Below are positions 1 to 11,384 of a stretch of DNA of 57,500 nt, piece by piece. A program made the position numbers and the translations under genes. Below the pieces are notes generated by a model. That model was not told where the DNA came from. It saw only the letters and a program-made list of their open reading frames with translations, and searched no databases. How positions within the stretch are numbered: position 1 is the first letter of the stretch; every line of letters begins with the position of its first letter. The DNA is taken from the NCBI GenBank assembly GCA_002104895.1, contig MCFG01000292.1, forward strand, positions 1-57,500, given 5' to 3'. Source of the stretch: Anaeromyces robustus (taxonomy: Eukaryota; Neocallimastigomycota; Neocallimastigomycetes; Neocallimastigales; Neocallimastigaceae).

Positions 1-1
1 A

Positions 2-172
2 AAGTCAAAGCACATCCAAATCAGAATTCACAAAGTAAAAGAATTAGTCAAAGGAAATTTAATAAATTTACAATACATAAAGTCAATGGACAATTTGGCA
101 GATGGATTCACCAAATATTTAAATGGAACTTTAATGACAAAATTTAGAAATAGAGTACTTACAAGATTTTAG
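2..172 (+). CDS. Ty1/copia polyprotein, C-terminal end of RNase H (5' truncated by window)
   Basis: An open frame runs from the window edge to TAG at 170-172 (56 residues). It reads through HKVKELVKGNLINLQYIKS and then MDNLADGFTKYLNG. The pattern of an RNase H C-terminal strand followed by 'LADxFTK' is the hallmark end of copia-type pol, where the last domain is RNase H. It is followed within 25 bp by a polypurine tract and an LTR start, as expected for the 3' end of the element. Only the end is in the window, so whether the rest of the polyprotein is intact cannot be judged; the visible part has no stop or frameshift. Confidence 0.88.
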   Translation, partial: KSKHIQIRIHKVKELVKGNLINLQYIKSMDNLADGFTKYLNGTLMTKFRNRVLTRF

Positions 173-186
173 AAATATTAAACTTT

Positions 187-442
187 AGGGGGAATGTTAG
201 AAATAAAGTTCAATATTATACTTTATAGCTATGATATTATAATATTTATTATTATAGAATTATTTTATATATTATCCATAATGTATTATTATGTAGTACA
301 ATAAAAATTTATGTAGTAAATTTTTATGTAATAACTTATATGTAATTATAAAATATGTATACATGTAATAATAAAAATAATAGAACTAAGTTTAATAAAA
401 TATTTTGAAATCTACATTTCATCTCGTTTTCATAATTTCGTG
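187..442 (+). mobile_element. Polypurine tract and 3' LTR of a copia retrotransposon
   Basis: AGGGGGAA at 187-194 is the polypurine tract that primes plus-strand synthesis. TGTTAG at 195 is the LTR start, the same start as in the complete element at 49260. The LTR runs through A/T-rich sequence to about the CATCTCGTTTTCATAATTTC block at 421-440. No clean CTAACA end is visible, so the right boundary is approximate. The body of this LTR does not resemble the LTR at 49260, so the two belong to different families. Confidence 0.75.
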
Positions 443-464
443 TAAAATATTATATTATATTAAA

Positions 465-957
465 TTATATTAAATTATATAATTTTAAAATTATATTTCT
501 CTAAATGTCAACCATTTAGAGAAATATTTGTTATATAAAAAAAAAAATTAAATTTTTAATAATTTTAAAAATTTTTTTAATCTATTTAGTTTACTAAATA
601 ATAATAATATTATTAAAGAAATTCTTTATATTACATATATAAAGTCTTTATTATTTAATGAAAATATTATTTGTTTGTTTTATTTTTTATTTATCGGAAT
701 ATTGATTTTTTTTTTAAAAAAAGTAATAATAATGATAATCATATTTATAATAATAATATTCATAATAATAGTATTCATAATAATAATAAGAATAAAATAT
801 TTATAATAATGACCATATTAATAATAATTATAATATTCATAATAAATCACCTGAATCACTATCAAATAATAAAAGTATATCTGATAGTGATAGTAATAAT
901 TTTCATCCTTATAATATAAGTAAGGATAGAAGTTGTTATATTTATCTAAATATAAAA
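465..957 (+). repeat. Hairpin plus Asn-rich relic block, copy 1
   Basis: This block is repeated in direct orientation at 3700-4355. It opens with a perfect 13-bp hairpin at 495-525 (ATTTCTCTAAATG, 5-nt loop, then its complement). It continues through shared text (AAAGTCTTTATTATTTAATG) and ends in a frame reading SPESLSNNKS then SNNFHPYNISKDRSCY. That frame is broken upstream, so I read it as the tail of a dead Asn-rich coding sequence. The hydrophobic 82-aa frame at 671-919 is another reading of the same AAT-rich DNA. Confidence 0.6.
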
Positions 958-1429
958 AGATGGTAAATCCTATAAAATTTTCTAGTATTTATTACATTGT
1001 TGATAAAATTTAAAAAAAAAAAAAATATGAATAAAATGTAATTTATCTTTTTTAATTATTTAAATATTTTATTTATTTGTTTTTCCAAATTTTATTAACT
1101 CTATTGGATTTAATTTACTTTTCTATTTATAAAGATTTATAAATATTTTTTTTACAGATCCAATTCTAATTTCTCTTTCAATTATATTCATTTAAAAATA
1201 ATTAAAAGTTATGGAATTATAAGTTTTTGAATAAAATGAATCTTCATTCTTTTTTTTTTTTTTTGTATAAATAATATAAATTATTAATTTTTTTTTGGTA
1301 GCAATAATTAAAGAATTTATTATAATTTTTTTAATATATCCATCCCCATCAAGTAATTTTTTATATATATTATGAACTATGGATAACCAATTAAAACATA
1401 AGAATGTTTTATTAAAGCATTATTTATTA

Positions 1430-1960
1430 ATTCATTGTCTATTAAATGATTTGCAATATATTAATAATTCGATAAATGTGCAACAAAATGTAAATAATAT
1501 TTTACCAAATATATATTGTATATTTATATTTGCTTTATGTTTAATTAAATAATTGTGTATATATTTTCATTTTAATTTGAAATATAGCATTAAAATATTT
1601 TAGTTGAAGACGGAATCGATATAAATTATTACAATTACACACCATTATTTACTATGTTTTCATTTTCATTTCTATATGTAAAAGGTAATAATGTTTACAT
1701 TTATTTATTTTTCTTATTTATATTAATTCTATTTCATATTTTTAAATATTTCATTTCAACCAATTATTCATTTTCCATTTGAACTTACATAAAATAAATA
1801 AGTATTAAAATTTTCATGAGAAATATTTTTTTATTAAAAAAAAATTTATACTTTGAAATTTGTTGATATATATCTGTAATAGATAATCATATTTTATTTT
1901 TATAATGATTTAGTAATGTATTAACAACAAAACTTATTATATAAACTTTTAAAAATATTT
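1430..1960 (-). pseudogene. Decayed copy of the ankyrin-repeat gene
   Basis: 1690-1960 aligns in direct orientation with 2940-3160 of the intact ankyrin gene. Shared text includes GAAATTTGTTGAT, TTTTATTTTTATAATGATT and TAATGTATTAA. Many small deletions and substitutions destroy the frame. Further left, the minus strand of 1500-1555 reads YLIKHKANIN, an ankyrin-repeat end. The plus strand near 1603-1665 reads LVEDGIDINYYNYTPLF, so a second ankyrin fragment lies there in opposite orientation. None of this is translatable as one protein; it is a graveyard of ankyrin copies beside the live gene. Confidence 0.6.
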
Positions 1961-2107
1961 TTTTTTTTAAAAAAATACAGAATTTTCCAATTCATTATTT
2001 ATATATTTACTTATTTATTTGTTATTACTCCATTTTCCATTAACAAATTTTTTATGCTTTCTAAATACTATGAATTTGTAATAGATAATAATGATCTTTT
2101 ACCATGA

Positions 2108-3433
2108 TTATTCTGTTTTATTTATTTTTGCTCCTTGTTCAATTAAATATTTAACTATGTTTTCCTTTCCACTTCTATAGGCATATGATAATGGTGTTTC
2201 ACCATTTCCATTTTCTTTATTTATATCTGCTCCATGTTCAACTAAATATTTGAGTATATTTTCATTTCCACTTCTACAAGCATAAAATAATGGTGTTTCA
2301 CCATTTCCATTTTGTTTATTTATATCTGCACTATGTTCAACTAAATATTTGACTATATTTTCATTTCCTTTTGAACATACAGGAAATAATGGCGTTTCAC
2401 CATAATAGTTTTCGTTATTTATATCTGCTTCTTGTTCAACTAAATATTTTACCATAGATTCAATTCCACTTGTACATGCATAAAATAATAATTTTTCACC
2501 ATAATTGTTTTCTTTATTAATATTTGCTCCATGTTCAATTAAATATTTGACTATTTTTACATTTCCCTTCGAACATGCATAAAATAATGGTGTTTCGCCA
2601 TAATCATTTTCTTTATTTATATCCACTTCATGTTCAACTAAATATTTGACTATATTTTCATTTCCACTTAAACATGCTTCAAATAAAGGTGTACTATTAT
2701 TTATATTATATTTATTTATATCTGCACCATGTTCAACTAAATATTTTACTATACTTTCTTTTCCACTTAAACATATACCAAATAATGGTGTTTCACCATT
2801 ATCATTTACTTTATTTAGATCTGCTCCATGTTCTACTAAATATTTTATTATATTTTCATTTCCATTTGAACATGCATAAAATAATGGTGTTTCGTCATAA
2901 TTATTTTCTTTATTTATATCTATTCCATGTTTAACTAAATATCTTACCAAATGTTCATTTCCATTCGAACATGCAGAAAATAAATAATCATTAATATTAT
3001 CATAAGAAATATTTTCCTGTTTTTGAAATTTAAATTTTGAAATTTGTTGATTTAAATTTGAAATAGATAGTGGTATTTTATTTTTATAATGATTAAGTAA
3101 TGTATTAATAATAAATTCGTTATCAAAGAAATATAAACTTTCAAAAATAATATTAAAATATTCAATATTATTCTCTTTTATTAATCTTTTTACTAATCTA
3201 GACGAAATATTTAAATATTTTGTACAATTTTCAACTATAAATTTCAATCTTTCTATAGTAAGTAAATGTTTATTATATATTTCATATACAATATCTTTTC
3301 TATCTTGAAATGATTTATAATTAGTAATATTTTTATTAATTAATATTTTTATTTCATTAATATTCTTTAAATCAATAGCATTTATATAGGAGTCAAGTTT
3401 AAAATCATCGTAATCATCATTAATTGATGTCAT
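2108..3433 (-). CDS. Ankyrin-repeat protein, 441 aa
   Basis: A single uninterrupted minus-strand frame codes for 441 residues. About 145 N-terminal residues form a helical, Lys/Asn/Ile-rich region of no recognised family. From about residue 147 to the end there are nine ankyrin repeats of 33 residues with the core ETPLFYACSNGNENIVKYL followed by VEHGADINKEN. Ankyrin repeats bind partner proteins; the partner is unknown. No signal peptide or membrane segment is seen, so it is probably intracellular. The ATG follows a long poly-A leader (as read on this strand). The repeats are near-identical at DNA level, which explains the easy copying seen around it (decayed copies at 1430-1960 and 29036-29162). 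The sixth repeat has EKLLFYACTSG in place of the ETPLF core. Confidence 0.92.
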   Translation of the reverse strand: MTSINDDYDDFKLDSYINAIDLKNINEIKILINKNITNYKSFQDRKDIVYEIYNKHLLTIERLKFIVENCTKYLNISSRLVKRLIKENNIEYFNIIFESLYFFDNEFIINTLLNHYKNKIPLSISNLNQQISKFKFQKQENISYDNINDYLFSACSNGNEHLVRYLVKHGIDINKENNYDETPLFYACSNGNENIIKYLVEHGADLNKVNDNGETPLFGICLSGKESIVKYLVEHGADINKYNINNSTPLFEACLSGNENIVKYLVEHEVDINKENDYGETPLFYACSKGNVKIVKYLIEHGANINKENNYGEKLLFYACTSGIESMVKYLVEQEADINNENYYGETPLFPVCSKGNENIVKYLVEHSADINKQNGNGETPLFYACRSGNENILKYLVEHGADINKENGNGETPLSYAYRSGKENIVKYLIEQGAKINKTE

Positions 3434-3434
3434 A

Positions 3435-3474
<40 letters not shown>

Positions 3475-3659
3475 CAAAATAGAAATTAAATAATTTCGAT
3501 TTTTTATAATTATTAATATTTATTATTATAAATTTTATATATTGATATTATTGATATATATTGTTTTATTTTAAATATTTATTTAATATATATTTAAACA
3601 AGAATATTATAAAATATATAAAAATTTTAAAATTATATATAATGATTATTAACTTTTGA

Positions 3660-3954
3660 TTGTTAATATATTATATTATATTATATTATATTATATTATA
3701 TTATATTATATTATAATTTTATAATTATAATTCTCTAAATGGTGACATTTAGAGAAATATTTGATATATAAAAAGAAATTAAATTTATAATAATTTAAAA
3801 TTTTTTAATCTTTTTAGTTTACTCTAAAAATAATAATATTATAATTAAATTAATTCTTTATATTACATTTATAAAGTCTTTATTATTTAATGAACATACT
3901 ATTTATATGTGTAATTTTTTATTATTTGAATATTGATTTTTTATAAAAAAAAAA

Positions 3955-3999
<45 letters not shown>

Positions 4000-4100
4000 G
4001 TAATAATAATAAATAATAATGTTAATAATAAATAGTAATAATAGTAATAATAAATAGTAATAATAATAATAATAAATAGTAATAATAATAATAATAATAA

Positions 4101-4137
<37 letters not shown>

Positions 4138-4355
4138 GTAATAATAATAAATAATAATAAGAATAAGAATAAGAATAAGAATAAAAATAAGAATAAAAAT
4201 AAGAATAATAATGACCATATTAATAATAATAATAATAATAATATTCATAATAAATCACCTGAATCACCATCAATTAATAAAAGTATAATTGGTAGTGACA
4301 GTAATAATTTTCATCCTTAAAATATAAGTCAGGGTAGAAGTTGTTATATTTAACC
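3660..4355 (+). repeat. Hairpin plus Asn-rich relic block, copy 2, with AAT microsatellite
   Basis: Direct repeat of 465-957. It begins with a TATAT/ATTAT pentamer run (3666-3715). An 11-bp hairpin at 3731-3756 follows, where both arms match copy 1 but the loop is GTGA. The AAT tract is expanded to about 280 bp (3955-4230). The end frame reads SPESPSINKSIIGSDSNNFHP and then a stop. The 108-aa poly-Ile/Tyr frame on the other strand is this microsatellite, not a gene. Confidence 0.65.
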
Positions 4356-4415
4356 GACTTATATATATTTTTTAGTTTTTTTAAATTATTTAAATTTTTA
4401 CTATTATCATCTTTA

Positions 4416-4601
4416 TTATAACAATTTTTTATAAAATAAAATTATGTCATTTGTGAATAATTTTAATCTGTCCTTTTTTCTTTTTTCTTTTTTTTTTAAT
4501 TCAACAATTTCAAGTATTTGTAATTCTATTATAAATTTGGGATGTTCGCAATATTTATCAATAGTTGAACAAAACTTGGATCTATTAAGTTTAATACTAC
4601 T
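4416..4601 (-). pseudogene. Short Cys-containing coding relic
   Basis: The minus strand is open for 61 codons, ending at TAA (4416-4418). It reads SKFCSTIDKYCEHPKFIIEL and then a Lys-rich tail. Composition is protein-like (two Cys, charged tail) and unlike the low-complexity frames nearby. There is no ATG and a stop lies just upstream, so it is either a last exon or a relic. No family is recognised. Confidence 0.35.
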
Positions 4602-4619
4602 TTAATACGTTAGATAAGA

Positions 4620-6068
4620 TTTAAGATTTTAAAATTTTTCATTTACATATTTGATATGTTCATTATATTTTATTCATTGACTATTCTTTTATTATATTTT
4701 ATTATATTTTAAATTTATAAATAATTTTGTCTATTTATAAATTGTAAAAAAATATTTTTTTTTTTGAAAATGTTCTTTTTTATGACTCATACAAAATATA
4801 ATAAATTTAATTTATTATTACCAACCAATAAAACTAATAGATTTATATATAATAATATATTACAAGTTCATTTCTATTTAAATTCCTAATATATAAAAAT
4901 TTAATTCTTTTCTGTCAATTTCAATTTCAATTTTTCCTTTTAGAATATTTTCCTTTAAAATAATTTAATTTAATTTAAATTAATTTAAAATAAATTAAAT
5001 ATTTTTGTTACACTATTTAACAAATATTTTATACTTTCTTTTTAGGATATATTCATACTTACATACATATAATGTATTTTGTATTTTGTATTATTTCTTT
5101 TAAAGTGAACATCATCAATAAACGTCATATATAAACATAATAAAAAAACATAATAAATAAATAAATAAATAAATAACATAACATATTAATTATAATTATA
5201 ATTTAGTATTTAATATTTAGTATTTAATATTTAATATTTATTAAAAAGAAATTAATATGATTGTATAATTATTAGAATATATTAGAATATATATTTATTT
5301 ATACATATTTAAATATTAAAATCAAGTGATTATAAAAAAAAAAATAAAAGTAAAGTCAAACATCATTAATTAAAAAAAAAAATTCTTTTTTTAATAAATT
5401 TTTATATATTAAAAAATAAAAAATAAAGATTTGTGAAACCACAAATAGAAAAACACACAATTACTAAAAAAGGTTTTATTTTTTAAAAAAAAAATAGGGA
5501 AAATATTGAAAATTATTAAAAAATATGATATATTTATATATATATATTGAATATATTGAATTGTATTTATTTAAAAAAAAAAATATTATAAAATAAGTAA
5601 AATAATAAAATATATATATAAGCATGTAAAGAATAAAAATAAAAGTAAAAATAAAAAAAAAAAAAAATAAAAATAAAGCAACTAAAATTAAAGGAAAAAT
5701 AAAGGAAAACAAATAAAAATAAAAATAAAAATAAAATAAAAACAAAATTAAAAAATTAAAAAAAAAAAAAACAAAATAAAAATAAAAACATAATAAAAAA
5801 AATAAAAAAAAAAAACATAATAAAAATAAAAAAAAAAAAAAAAAACAATAAAAATAAAAATAAAACAACACAAAATTAAAACAAAACAAAATTAAACCAA
5901 AACAAATAAAAATAAAAATAAAAATAAGATAATACAAATTATAATAAAACAAAACAAATAAAAATAAAAGTAAAATAAAAATAAAATAAAAACAGTAAAT
6001 AAATAAATAAATAAATAAATAAATATATAAATAATATTTAATTATATAATTAAAAAAATATATATAAA
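4620..6068. other. Gene-free A/T-rich spacer and 5' region of the membrane-protein gene
   Basis: No protein-like frame was found. The last 500 bases before the ATG at 6069 are A-rich on the plus strand (AAATA and AAAATA runs). This is the usual leader composition upstream of genes in this window. The 213-aa Phe/Tyr-rich frame on the opposite strand is the complement of these runs. Confidence 0.6.
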
Positions 6069-6891
6069 ATGAATTTAAATGTTGAGAAGCATTCAAAGAA
6101 TGTATTAATTCATTCATTTTTTATGATTGTAAGTAATATAATATAATATAATATAATATAATATAATATTATATAATATAATAAAATAATAAAATAAAAT
6201 AAAATAAAATAAAATAAAATAATGAAAATGTAATTAATATCTTATAAATATTTAATATTTTAATAGATATTGTATATATCATTTGTAATTTTAGCCAGTT
6301 ATTATGGTAGTTTACCATTAATTTCACTGGGTTATATTCAGGGTTTTTCATTAGTAAGAGTTGGATTTCTTGTTATATTTATCATTGGTATTTTGAAAGT
6401 AAGTTAAAAAAAAAAAAAAAAAAAAAAAAACTTTTAAAAATAATATATATTAATTATTATATACTTTTATAAATAAATGAGTAAATAAATAAAAATTAAT
6501 AATTTTTTTTTTATAATTCAATATTTATAGAGGAATGAAAATCTTGTAGATGGTATCAAAGAATTTATTACATTGGAAAAATATGAAACTTTCAATTATT
6601 CTATTGTAATATTGTGTTCCATCAATTTTTTATCCGTTTGGAAAGAAGAATCTCTTAATAAATATAAAAAGATTAATAATCATAGATTTGATAATTATTC
6701 CGACGAAGAATTAAAGAAAAAATTAATATTTGGTTCATGTATAATGCTTATTGCTGGAATTATTAAATTAAAACTTATGGTAATTTATTTAATTTTTTTT
6801 TTTTTTTTTTTTTTTTTTTGAATGATGATTTAAATAATATTAATTTATAATTTTTCATTTTTTCTAATTTTTTAAAAAATTTTTATATAAT

Positions 6892-6984
<93 letters not shown>

Positions 6985-7117
6985 CATTATTAAAATTACT
7001 ATAATTAATTCAATGATATAGAAAAATTACACTACTTATTTAAAAAAAAGTTTAAAGAATATTTCATTAAAAGATATTAAAAATGATTCAGATGTTAAAA
7101 ATAAAAAAGAATTATAA
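6069..7117 (+). CDS. Small multi-pass membrane protein, four exons (178 aa)
   Basis: Exons joined by hand: 6069-6128, 6267-6398, 6531-6779, 7022-7117. The lengths are 60, 132, 249 and 96 nt, so all junctions are phase 0. Donors are GTAAGT, GTAAGT and GTAATT; acceptors end in ATAG. Exon 2 gives ILYISFVILASYYGSLPL followed by a second hydrophobic stretch around FLVIFIIGILK. Exon 3 adds FNYSIVILCSINFL and IFGSCIMLIAGII, making about four membrane segments. A charged loop (KEESLNKYKKINNHRFDNY) lies between segments 3 and 4, and the tail is Lys-rich. I recognise no family; a four-span scaffold or transporter-like protein is possible. The good exon phase makes the model convincing, but the start ATG is the least certain part. 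Confidence 0.75.
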
Positions 7118-8079
7118 AAATAATTTCTTAGCATCAAAATTTATTATTAGCCTAATATTTTATATTTATTATTATTTATAAATATAAACTTCATTATTGG
7201 TAAAAAATGAAATGAATAATAATTTAAAGGAAGAAATACTAAATTTTATATTAATATTTTTAACAATATTTGGATATCTTAATATTGGTAAATTAATTAA
7301 ATAATTTTATAAATTATATATATAATAATTATTTTGTATATATATATAAATATTATTTTTAACATAAAAAAATATAAATTTATAATTAATAATATTAATT
7401 TATATAATTTTATATATATATATATATATTATTTATTATTTATTATTTATTATTTATTCATTATTCATTATTCATTATTCATTATTAATTCAGTGATATT
7501 ATATATTAGTTTTTCCTTCTTTTCTTTGATAAATATACAAAAATTATTGTAAAAAATAAAATAAAATAAAATAAAATAAAATAAAATAAAATAAAATAAA
7601 ATAAAATAAAATAAAATAAAATAAAATAAAATAAAATAAAATAAAATAAAATAAAATAAAATAAAAGTAAAATTAAAACTTTGATTTTCAGTTTTTTCTT
7701 TATAATGCTTTTACGTATTATAAAGAAAAACTGAATATTATAATAGTAAAAATTTTAATAATAATAAAAAAATTGAATATAAAATAAAAAACCATAAAGG
7801 AAAAATATATTTAATATAAAAATTTTTTCTTCTTATATCATTTCTGTAATATTTTATTTATTATGTGTAAACCTGTTGTTGGGTAAATAACAATATTTTT
7901 TTATTTATTATTATTATTAATAATAATAAATAATTTCAATAAGTAATTTTAAGTAAAATCTTTTTAAAAGAAATTATGTTTTATTGAAAATAAAAAAATA
8001 ATGAAAGTCTTAATTGGTAATTGTAATATTCTATATTATTTATAAATAAAAAATATATAATAAAATAAAAACCACGAAG

Positions 8080-8116
<37 letters not shown>

Positions 8117-9602
8117 AAATAATTTTTGTCATGGAAATTTTAAGTCTATTTATTACTTTTTTTACAGAAAAATAGTTTCATTTGTAAAAAAAAAAAAAAA
8201 CCTGTTAAAAGCTCTAGAAACTTTATATTGTATTAAAATAAAATGAAATTTGTAGTAAAATATATACATATATAATTATAAGATAATAATAAAAATAATT
8301 TTAAGAAAATATTGGAATTTAATTGATAAAAAAAAATTTTAGTAATTCCTAAAACTATTGTAAGTAATAACTAGAATATATTAATATATAGTTTTTTTTA
8401 AAATAAGAATATGTTTTTTAATAAAAATTTGAAATGAGTGTGAATCTAACCCAGAAAGTATAGTTCAATTATCGTATAAAAAAATGTAAAAAAAAAAATA
8501 AATAAATACATATATACATAAAGACTAAAATATATTTAGATAATACAAAAAAATAAAAATATATATATCTATTTTAATTAATATTTTTCTTAACTTATCT
8601 ACAAAATATAAAAATTATAAAAATTATATATTTTAAAAAAGAGTTAATATTTAAAAGTACATTTTTATTTTAAAAAAAAAATAATAATAATTGATGAAGA
8701 TACATTTATTAAACGAAATATTGAAAAATTATAATGAACCAATTGAAGATAGAGAAATTAATTAATTAATTAATGCAAAAAGAAATAATTGAACAATTAC
8801 AATTATATATGTTTTTTAAATGAATGAATGAATGAATGAAAATGAAATTAAAAGTAAAAGACAACATTAAAATTAGATAATAAAAAAAAGAAAAAAAAGA
8901 AAAAAAAGAATATATGAATTAATTAAATTTGAAAATAAATATGAAAATAATTAAAACAATTTAAAAAAAAATAAAAAGTTAAAATATAAATAAATATTAA
9001 TATTATTATTATTTTTTTTTTTTTTTTTTGGCAAAAAATCAAATATTAAATATTATTAATATAAATTAATTAATTTTATTAAGATTTATTTGTATTTTAA
9101 TAATATAAATAATAATAAAAAAATTAAAAATATTATAATTTAAAATTTTTAAAAAAAAAAAATTATATTATTATAATAATATATTAAAAAAAAAAAAAAA
9201 AAAAACATTCTTTTCTTCTTTTTTAATATATCTATTAGACCGCTAATAATTTTTTATTTTATTTAGGGTTTATGATAAAAAATTTATTTTCGTTTTTGTT
9301 GGTTATTGATATTACAAATATATTTATTTGTGTAACATAAATTTATTAACAAAAAAAAAAAAAAAAAGAATGAACTAGCTTCTTTTTGAAAAGAAAAAGA
9401 AAAAAAAATATATATATATATATAACAGGATATTTCCTATAATTTTTCTTTTTTTTTTAAAAAAACAAAACAAAACAAAAACAAAAACGAAAATAAATAT
9501 AATACAAATAATTATATAAAATAATTATATATAAAAAGAAGAAAAAAAATTTATATATATATATATATTTTTTTTTAATTTTAAATTATAATAATAAACA
9601 AA
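7118..9602. other. Intergenic, low complexity, with pentamer run and hairpin
   Basis: Contains an AAAAT pentanucleotide run (7552-7665). Immediately after it is an inverted repeat at 7687-7735 (20-nt and 19-nt arms, 10-nt loop GCTTTTACGT). The rest is poly-A/poly-T and TTA runs. A short frame near 7210-7300 (MNNNLKEEILNFIL...) may be a relic of another membrane protein but is not supported. The 300 bases before 9603 are poly-A/poly-T and probably hold the promoter of the next gene. Confidence 0.6.
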
Positions 9603-10517
9603 ATGAAATTCATTACTCCAATTATTACTTTAGTTGCTGCTTCTGTTACTTATGCTAACAATACTTTCTTAAATAAGAGAGCTTATATAGATGAAATGTA
9701 TGTAAATATTAGTAATGATTGTAAAAAGGAATTAACTAAATATAATAAAAATTGTATTGTCGTATCATCTCAACAATCATTAAACGATTATTGTACAGTA
9801 ATTAATTCTGGAGATTGTAAACAATTCTTTACAAATTCAGAAAGTGTTCTTCCAAGTTGTCAAGGATATAATACCATTAAAAATCTTTATAGTCCAAGTG
9901 TTTTAAAAGGAGAATATTTAATGCGTCAACTTATTTGTACTAAGGATGAAAATGGTAATTCTTGTCCATTTTCTACTATACTTTTAAAAGCTTTTAATGG
10001 AAGTGTTTTTACCCAATCCAATAATAATGAAGCTTTAAGTGCAACTTGTGAATCTGCTATTTGTAGAGAAGCTACTTATAATGCCTTGAAAGGAATAATT
10101 GAATCTACTGATGCTTATACAAATCTATCTGGAGATCAGAGTCAAAAGAATTCTAATGAATATAATAATTACAAATCTAAATCTGAATTTTTAAATTCTG
10201 CTGAATGTAAAGCTAAAATTAAAAGTTCTGGTGCTAAAGCTAGTGGTACTAATACTAATGCTAATGCTAATGGTACTAATGCTAATGGTACTAATGGTAC
10301 TAATGCTAATGCTAATGCTAATGGTACTAATGCTAATGCTAGTGGTACTAATGTTAGTGGTAGTGGTGCTAATACTAATAGTACTAATATTAATGAAGTT
10401 AAAACTAGTAATACTAATACTAATAGTACTAATACTGATGAAATTAAAACTAATGGTGCTAATACTATTAAGATTAGTACTGGTTTATTCATTTCTTTAG
10501 TATTATTATCTCTTTAA
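9603..10517 (+). CDS. Secreted ten-cysteine protein with Asn/Gly/Thr/Ala stalk and GPI-like tail (304 aa)
   Basis: Residues 1-18 (MKFITPIITLVAASVTYA) are a clear signal peptide. Residues about 35-205 form a domain with ten cysteines, in the order NDC, NC, YC, DC, SC, IC, SCP, TC, IC, EC. Residues about 210-285 are a stalk of N, G, T, A and S built from GCTAAT/GGTACTAAT units, with several N-x-T/S sequons. The C-terminus is a short hydrophobic tail (ISTGLFISLVLLSL) with no charged end, typical of GPI-anchor signals. Expected location is the outer face of the plasma membrane or the cell wall. The paralogue at 17870-18607 has the same cysteine order but no stalk. Function is unknown. The frames of Leu/Val repeats on both strands over the stalk are shadows. 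Confidence 0.9.
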   Translation: MKFITPIITLVAASVTYANNTFLNKRAYIDEMYVNISNDCKKELTKYNKNCIVVSSQQSLNDYCTVINSGDCKQFFTNSESVLPSCQGYNTIKNLYSPSVLKGEYLMRQLICTKDENGNSCPFSTILLKAFNGSVFTQSNNNEALSATCESAICREATYNALKGIIESTDAYTNLSGDQSQKNSNEYNNYKSKSEFLNSAECKAKIKSSGAKASGTNTNANANGTNANGTNGTNANANANGTNANASGTNVSGSGANTNSTNINEVKTSNTNTNSTNTDEIKTNGANTIKISTGLFISLVLLSL

Positions 10518-11384
10518 TAAATAATTCAAAAAAAAATATTTATATATAAGATAAAACAAACATAAAATGATTTAAAGAACATTTTTAATTTACTACAAAT
10601 ATTGAATATTTAAATAACGTTATATTTAAAATGATAACGTTATATAAATAAAAAAGATTTAAATGGTATTTATTTATTATTTAACTTATATATTTATGAA
10701 ATCATATATATTTAAAATATATGATATTGTAAATATGATATATTAACATAGAAATTATAAAATATAGCTGTAGATTAAAATTATTGTTTTTGTATATGAA
10801 TATGATTAAAATTTCATATATAAAAGTATAATTTTTATTAATTAAAAATCACAAAAATGTATAATAAAAATTAATAGTTAAAAAAACAAAAAATAAAATT
10901 TTTAAAAAATTTTTTTTTTTATGGCACACAATTTGTACGTCAACTTTATTGAATTTAAATATTAAAATACATGAATCATAAAAAAAACATTTTAAAAAAA
11001 AAAAGATAGTAAAGAATTATTTAGATTCAATTTAACCATTAAAATTTTAGCTACTTCATCTCTTGAATATATTTGTTTTATAACTTTTTTTATTTTATGA
11101 ACTATTCTGTTTTCTTGGCAAATAAATTATTTTTACACTGTTAATATTTTTTAATTTTAATATTATTATTCATTTATTATAAGATTAAAGGTTTACTATC
11201 AAATATAAAAATATATTAAGGAATAAGCATTAGTAATAATAATAATAATTACTATATTTTTTTATTTTTTTTTATTTTTATTTTTTTTTAATTATTTGAA
11301 ATTTTTGAATTTAAAGTTTGAATACAACATTCTTTTGTATCTAAATATAAATAATTTTGGATAAAACTATTAACTTAAAAAAAT
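10518..11384. other. 3' flank with paired AACGTT palindromes and a dispersed repeat
   Basis: Two copies of the perfect palindrome ATAACGTTAT lie at 10614-10623 and 10634-10643, exactly 20 bp apart. At 10921-10990 a segment starting ATGGCACACAATTTGTACGT is present in inverted orientation at 39497-39562. No gene is seen. Confidence 0.5.

Noticed and set aside
3922-4248. 108-aa Ile/Tyr frame
   Set aside because: Reading of the AAT microsatellite.
5476-6117. 213-aa Phe/Tyr/Leu frame on the minus strand
   Set aside because: It is the complement of A-rich leader sequence; pure low complexity, no domain, and it overlaps the real gene start at 6069.
10169-10500. Leu/Val repeat frames on both strands over the stalk of the ten-Cys protein
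   Set aside because: Shadows of the GCTAAT/GGTACTAAT repeat; the plus-strand frame with signal peptide and cysteines is the real one.
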